From Auriscalpium vulgare (Eukaryota; Basidiomycota; Agaricomycetes; Russulales; Auriscalpiaceae), in NCBI GenBank assembly GCA_019915015.1, contig JAHBBC010000027.1, forward strand, positions 124,001 through 188,000: a stretch of DNA of 64,000 nt, in the 5' to 3' direction. This document shows, one piece after another, positions 58,233 to 64,000 of this stretch. Each line of letters opens with the position of its first letter. The stretch's first letter is position 1. The notes under the pieces were generated by a model. The model did no database searches. It saw only the letters and a program-made list of their open reading frames with translations, and was not told the origin of the DNA. A program made the translations under genes and the position numbers.

Positions 58233-60475
58233 GGGGTGACGTTGAGACGAACGAACTTGATTCTTATGCATGGTACGGCATGGATATTTACGATCATGAG
58301 CGCGGTGTGCAGCACGCGCTGTACTAAAAGCATTTGTTTATTGGTACGCACACGCATTTTGCATGGCTTTGTCACATCTTCTGTAGTGTCTGTCAAATGA
58401 AATCACGATTACTGTAACCAAGTCTTGTCCGCCAACGCGTCCCTAAGACATATTTTCATCCGACACAGACTCGATACTGTCTCGCGTGACGCCCATATTG
58501 CTCTTTCTCGCCTTCCTCAGGCACGCGTGTCTTCAATATGGCGTTTGTACCCCTCGCCTCACTCGCGAGGCCGGTCAGCTTGCTCCCGAGATGCATCCGA
58601 CAAGGAAAGACGGTCCAGAACGAAGTAGCCGCACGTCGGCAATTACTTGTCATTTCCCGAACGTAGGTAATGGCATACACAGTCTACTCGTACAGATTGC
58701 AGCGCGCACATATATCCCCTTGGTTCTGTTCGCGAGATAGACACAGAGCTGCGTCGACTGTTTTCGGTATGCGAGCAAGGCAAAGACACCGGGAAGCGAA
58801 GTACGCGCAGATGAGGAAGTAGGAAAGAAAGAAGCAGCCTTCCAGCGGTGGTCGTCCGTCGACGCAGGCCGTGGCTCTAGATCTTCAGGCACTGAGGATG
58901 TCGCAGCAGAAAGGCATGGTCAGTTCGGGGGCACGCGAGAACTGGCGACGCCGAGGTCATCGATGGGCACGATCGTAGCAGCGTGGCAAGGGCACAAGTC
59001 GGTGTGGCGATCCCGAAAACGACAGGGTGTCATGGAAACGATAAGGAAGAAGCATGGCGCGTTGAAGAAGACAGTACCACCGGACGTTTGGGCTTAGGCT
59101 GACGCGCAATGGCGTGCAGCGCGCGAGGCTGTGGAGGGTATCAAATAAAGGTCGCAGGGATAAATTGCGATGGCATACGTACTTGGGTCCCCCCAGCTTG
59201 TCCAAGCTTCGCGCTACAATTATCTCCGGTACGCTACTACACGTTGTCTCCCTTGGGAGCGAGAGCCAGAAGCATGGCGTCCGGGGCGCTCTCAAAACGG
59301 TGGTGTGTGGCGGAGATCGGGGACTTGAACAGACGCCAATGCGGAGGACAGAAGATGGGCAATGGCCTGCGACAGTGGAATGCGATAAAGGATGGAAAGA
59401 GCGTGAGCAAGCTAGATCACACAGGGTCGCACAAAGACAGTGCTGAAGAGACGTACGTGCGGGATGTGGGCCGTCACGCCCATCTCTGCGCCCTCCAAAG
59501 TATGGGTATCTCGCTTGACACGTAGAGCGAAGGTATCAGCGATGGCGCACGGAGGGAATTCTTCTGATCGGAACTGTCTGCGCGGAAAGCTGATGGTCCG
59601 CATTTGTCTCCGACTAAGGCCAGGCCACATACGCACCATACCACTGTTTTCATTCCAGCACGTAGTCCGAGAGCGCTGTGCAAGGTCGAGGCGTCCCAGA
59701 GGATGTAGGACGATTCGGGTCTTGACGTCGTTATGGATAGACCATCGATGTAGAGGCGCGGGACCTGCGTATGGTACGGGTGTGCCCTGCCTGTGGTGAC
59801 GTCGGGTCGAGACGTCGAATGAGAGATTGAGGTAGAGGAGCAAAGGCGATGCAAATATGACGTCAGCGGCGGGCTCATCGCGCAGAGACGATATCTCGCA
59901 CCGTCAAAACAATTGATTCTCGCCGCCACGTCGCTCATGCAACAGTCTAAGATGGACAGCTCTTTATGCCGGAAGAACAGACCTGATTAAGCCTCGGTCA
60001 CGAAGCGAGATGTAGGATGCATTACATACCTGCCAGGGCCGTCCACTGTACGACGCAAACGCGAGGATAGACTTGCACTCCTCATCAACACGCCGATTGC
60101 AGGACGGAAGATCAAGATTTCACGGCTGGCTGGGCGGCAAGCGGTGGTGGCCTCCGCGACAACGTGCCACGCTGGCAGCGACTCTGGCTGGCTGTGACTG
60201 CGAGTAAATCCTAAGCCATGCGGTCATCAAGAAATGGACCACCAAAACTAACCAGTAGTTGACGGCCTGCGGACGTGGTGCGAAGGGGCAGCATGAGGTT
60301 TGTGTGTGACGTGGTTGATGGAACGAGGGGAAGGTGGCGGCATCACGGCACATTTTGGGCGGCGTTTTAAATAGATTTGCTTGGCTCCGGCTCCGAGTCG
60401 TCGCTCTTGCTCGCTCCTTCGTCTCCTCGCTCAGCTTGTGCAGTCGCACTGCGTCCGTGATTCCCACCATAGGTC
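58233..60475. other. Gap with unsupported minus-strand fragments
   Basis: After the protease 3' flank there are minus-strand pieces between 58850 and 59950. One has a hydrophobic start (MKTVVWCVCGLALVGD) and another reads STSISHSTSRPDVTT, but they do not join into a gene. They resemble in style the decayed family at 46816-48769. A TATA-like TTTTAAATAG lies at 60365. Confidence 0.3.
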
Positions 60476-61477
60476 ATGTCTTATCCCAACACACCGTCTA
60501 ACCCTGTGATCAGGGGTTTATGCGCTTGTGGCCAGGGAGGGCCCATAACCTGTGGGATTCGGGCATCAGGGCGTATACGTGCTGAACAAAGCCACACTCT
60601 TCGTACGACAGACAATCTCACTTTACTAGCGCAGACTCCGATGGTCTACCAAGGTTCTTGGACCTTGTGTTTTGCGGACGCGGCAGCTTCGGGCGCTCAG
60701 CGCACCGAGCTGTGCGTGCTGATGATCGTACTTTTTCCTGGAGACACAATACGCCTCCAGGATTGCTCCTGCCGCTCCTTACATCGGTCAAGCGCTGGTG
60801 CAAACCCTGACTTCTTTGAAGATACGGGGCTGCGACATCGCGCCCGGCATTGTCAGCTGGTATGTGGCCGTCTTGCGCTCTCATTTACCCGGCTTTCAAA
60901 GGGATCTGTCTGCGCACAAGCTCGTTGCGTCTCTCACATCCAGATCGTCTGGGTGCAGCGGGACATCGTCGCAGTTGCAATGACATTGGCGGCAAGGACA
61001 GCATTGAACCCCCGAAAACGAACTCGAACCTTTCCCGCTCACGCCGCCTCCGCAATCGCACGCTGCGACATCGCAAGTACTCAAATCTGGGCAGCGGGAA
61101 GTCAGTTCCGCGTTTCGGGTGCTGATAAACCTGCTAATTGCTCGTTAGCGGATACAGCACCGTCATTCACGACATCGTCTATGCGCGCAGTCCACCCTAT
61201 CAACAAGCGCGCGTGCAATCTACCTTCAGCTATGCGAGGAAATGTCGAGAGGTACGCGGACGTTCTGCACGATTATATCTATGCTCACTATCCCTCGAGT
61301 AATTATTTTAGACTTGTAACGTCCTGTTATCGACGCTCCCAGCTACCCGCGCTCTCTCCAACCTACTCGCAGCCGCACGCTGACCGACCTTTCTCGACTA
61401 CGCTCATTCAAACTCAACCACATTATCTGTACTCTAGTAGACTCTATCATTGGAGCGAAACTATGCTTTCGTTTTAA
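60476..61477 (+). CDS. Doubtful 333-codon open reading frame
   Basis: An ATG at 60476 (MSYPNTPSNP) lies about 105 bp after a TATA-like TTTTAAATAG and opens an uninterrupted frame to 61477. Residue composition is odd: Arg-, Cys- and Ser-rich, with no hydrophobic core pattern. I recognise no domain. It may be a chance frame, or only its first codons may be real exon. No function can be proposed. Confidence 0.2.
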   Translation: MSYPNTPSNPVIRGLCACGQGGPITCGIRASGRIRAEQSHTLRTTDNLTLLAQTPMVYQGSWTLCFADAAASGAQRTELCVLMIVLFPGDTIRLQDCSCRSLHRSSAGANPDFFEDTGLRHRARHCQLVCGRLALSFTRLSKGSVCAQARCVSHIQIVWVQRDIVAVAMTLAARTALNPRKRTRTFPAHAASAIARCDIASTQIWAAGSQFRVSGADKPANCSLADTAPSFTTSSMRAVHPINKRACNLPSAMRGNVERYADVLHDYIYAHYPSSNYFRLVTSCYRRSQLPALSPTYSQPHADRPFSTTLIQTQPHYLYSSRLYHWSETMLSF

Positions 61478-63529
61478 GGACATCGAAAGGAATTAGGATG
61501 TTGAAGGCTGGGTGGCAGGGAGGGAGTGTTCTGAATGAAGAGAAGCGTGGCGGTATGAGTGATGGGAATATCTGAGGCGAGTTGACGTACTTACATAGTT
61601 ATACGGGGGCTCGTATGGCTGTGGCCCTAGCTTGTCGAATACAACACAACGCGGCTATAAGAACAGGTGGACAGAATTGTTCAGATTCGTTGTCCCAGCG
61701 AAGAAGGACGTCCTTGTTGTTACGGCTCCTGCTTGATGGCCAAATCGGCGAGGTTTGAGCTTACTTGCGCAGAGCCGGTGTCGATTGGTTGTCGCCAAGC
61801 TGTGTACGAATTCCGAGCGTTTGGCTTACAATAACCCATATTGTGAAAGACAAACGCTGATTTTATTGTTTTGCAATCTACACAATCTGGATTTATGAGA
61901 CCGTAGGCTGCCGTACCGCTCCTCCTAGGCGCACGAAGACTGGGAACGAGTCCGGCCTCCGATTTCCGACAAACCCCACCGGCTCCATGAAAGTCATTGG
62001 TGAGAGGTAGAAAGCGCCGACGGCGGGCCTGGTGGAGCGCCAGACACTAGGAACAGAAGGTAAGCGGAGAGACGATGCAGCGACCGGTACAGGAATTATC
62101 AGACCCAGCAGGGCGAATGACATAGGCTGGCGCAGGCGAGAATCGGCGCGCTTGATGGCCCAAGGCAAGCATAGAGGTGGCTTCCAGACGATAAGATGTC
62201 AAAATGACCTACGTATACGCGTCGGCCAAAAGGCATGAAAACAAGAACAAGGACACGCACGTGCATCTTCCTCACCAACGTACCCAGCTCATCGAAGGAT
62301 GTCGATCGATCCAAATCTCGGCTCAGGCCCTGTTGTGTAGAACGCAAACTTGGTCAAGACGATGAGCGGCCTGGAACCACAGCGTCGAAGGGTTTGAGTC
62401 AGAGGCCCACGAGAGGTTTTCCTATCAGTGCGCCACGTTCGGCGAGACGTCCGACTTGGAGTGCTCGAAGAGCGCTGGAGGGTTATCCGGCGATGCATCG
62501 CGGCACGATGGTGTCTCGCAGGCGGCGCAGGCGTACCCCGCGGTGCGATATGAGCTGCGACAGCTGGGGGCGATGTCAGCGAGGTGTGGCACATATGCGC
62601 TGCTCACGTACCATCCACATCGAGACCCTAACTTTGCCTCATTAAAACCCACACTCTCCAAAAGGACGATACTGTAGAGACATATTGATGAAGAACAGCT
62701 CGTTCGAAAGATGGTGAATACGCACCAGTCGTCTCTGCAACCCAAGCCCCGGGATTATGACCGTTCGGCGCACGCATTCATAGCGCATAGTGTGGCCTCG
62801 TCCTGTGTGCCAAGTAGAGGTAGTCTGGATGCGGTGGCATTAGGATGAGGGCTGGCGGACGTGCAGCACGGTGACAAGGCTGCGAGGTCGAGCGATAGCG
62901 ACGCCGGCATCACGGCAGACGTTCCATCTCCGATCCAATCCGCCTTCTTCCCGCTCCAAGTCACGCCTGCGCTCGCACCTTGCAGCTTTTTAGTCCAGGC
63001 CCTGGAGACAGAATTTCTCCGCGACGTCCGCGTTGGCCAGCTCATGGTCCGTAGTTTGCAACGCGCTGATGGGCAATACGGCGCATACTGCGGGCTGGAC
63101 AAGGCCATAGTTCCCTTTCCATCGACAGTAGCTGGGATGCCGCAACTTGATCAGAGCGCCGACGCTGGGGACTAGATGGTATGTAACGGAATCTTGTATT
63201 TCCTGTCCATGGCGCTGAGAAGTGGAGCAGCGAACGCCTGGAATGAGACCAGCGCCGTGGGCGCTGATAGTCACCCCATGCTAGTACCTGTGCCGCCCAC
63301 GGCTCTCCTAGTACGGTTGAAGGTATCGCATGCGCGCTGATTGCTTTGGAAGATGCTTGATTGCGGCCGAGCGCAAGGACAAGGCTAGCCGAGCGCAAGG
63401 ACACAAGGACAAGGCAATTTGGGCATCGCGCTCTGCGTTGTGCCTGGTACGTGGACATCGTGCGCGCTCAGTGGTTTCCAGCTATCTCCCGCTGACTTCG
63501 GTTTGGCCAGAACAAGGTCCGCAAAACCC
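61478..63529. other. Gap, no supported gene
   Basis: Mixed composition with short frames on both strands. A small tandem duplication of CGAGCGCAAGGACA-type sequence occurs at 63367-63412. The last 200 bases form the upstream region of the peptide precursor gene. Confidence 0.35.
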
Positions 63530-63536
63530 TATATAT
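63530..63536 (+). promoter_or_regulatory. TATA box of the peptide precursor gene
   Basis: TATATAT in AAAACCCTATATATCTC, 92 bp before the ATG at 63628. Confidence 0.6.
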
Positions 63537-63627
63537 CTCAGGCGCAACTCCTTGACAGGATCAAGAACCACACACGCTCACTGCCCTCTCAATCACTTAG
63601 ACCGGCTTTCGCTTTCTCGACATCACC

Positions 63628-64000
63628 ATGCGCTCATTCGCTGCTATCTATATGATCGGTCTGCTGATCTCACTCTCATTCTGTTCGCATCCTTCCGCCT
63701 TCCTCTAGATTCATCTGACACAAAATAAGCAGATTTACACGGCGCTCTGGCAGCGCCCGTTGTCGAGCTCGAGCAACGCAACATATGCATCCAGCACCCT
63801 GGGAGGTGCCGCCGTGCTCCCAAGCTCTCGAGCGAAACGGCATTTGCGCCGACGCTAGAAGAGACCTTGTTGAAGCGGCTCGACGAGGAAAATTCCTGTT
63901 TCAAGTATCCTGGGCGCTGCCGCCGTGCTGGAGAGGGTGTTGTTGGACTGGAGCGGGCCTCCGCCATCAAAAAGCGCCTTATCTGTCTGCAGCATCCGGA
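63628..64000 (+). CDS. Secreted, Kex2-type multi-peptide precursor (3' partial)
   Basis: Exon 1 is 63628-63682. A 50-nt intron (63683-63732, donor GTTCGC, branch-like CTGAC at 63715) leads to exon 2 from 63733, still open at the window edge. The first 26 residues are a signal peptide ending in GALAA. Then come repeated cassettes. Cys-bracketed cores NICIQHPGRC (35-44) and ENSCFKYPGRC (71-81) are each followed by Arg-Arg. A third core begins CLQHP at 103 after Lys-Lys-Arg, and a Lys-Arg also precedes the second cassette. This is the layout of secreted precursors cut by the Golgi protease Kex2 to release several similar peptides. The two Cys are six residues apart and could form one disulfide ring. 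No named family is recognised. Confidence 0.7.

Noticed and set aside
1..64000. CRISPR arrays, bacterial operons, riboswitches
   Set aside because: The window is eukaryotic with spliceosomal introns. No regularly spaced direct repeats or ribosome-binding sites were seen.

Overview
The window is nuclear DNA of a filamentous basidiomycete, most likely an Agaricomycete. The evidence is short introns (about 50-60 nt) with GT-AG or GC-AG ends and CTRAY-like branch sites, TATA boxes 65-130 bp upstream of start codons, and lineage-typical families: F-box genes, an alpha-type kinase, an hAT transposon, and a 2OG-Fe(II) dioxygenase beside a DDE recombinase. No rRNA gene or intact tRNA gene was found. 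All exon models were built by eye. Coding totals that I could add up stay in frame, but nothing was searched against a database.

Layout. 1-375 is the 3' end of an unrecognised gene. 1180-1520 holds two copies of a tRNA-derived SINE-like repeat. 1.8-18.6 kb is repeat-rich and GC-rich, with at least five relics of one promoter-plus-first-exon repeat (CCAAT box, CACGTG). One relic is split by a near-intact 3.85-kb hAT transposon (8259-12106). 18.6-21.5 kb holds a diverged direct duplication. 25.2-31.1 kb carries two intronless F-box genes on the minus strand with matching TATA elements, separated by one copy of a 1.3-kb dispersed repeat. 32.4-34.9 kb is a 12-exon gene with two zinc-ribbon-like Cys clusters and a complete alpha-kinase domain. 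35-37.7 kb is very GC-rich with tandem repeats. 37.8-42.7 kb is a relatively AT-rich block with two convergent, intron-rich genes: a TET/JBP-like dioxygenase (plus) and an integrase-core DDE recombinase (minus). An exact 8-bp direct repeat flanks it, so it looks like one mobile unit. 45.6-46.8 kb is a third F-box-like gene. 51.0-52.4 kb is an extended SDR reductase gene in which three of seven introns need GC donors. 56.6-58.2 kb is a secreted pepsin-like aspartic protease. At 63.6 kb, running off the edge, is a signal-peptide protein with repeated Cys-bracketed cores between dibasic sites, which looks like a Kex2-processed secreted peptide precursor.

How the parts relate. Most genes look independent, as expected for an accessory, repeat-rich part of a fungal chromosome. 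The dioxygenase and recombinase are the one clear functional pair: a possible DNA- or RNA-base oxidising enzyme carried with a transposase. The protease and the peptide precursor are both predicted to be secreted. The remaining long gaps contain decayed repeats in which I could not support genes.
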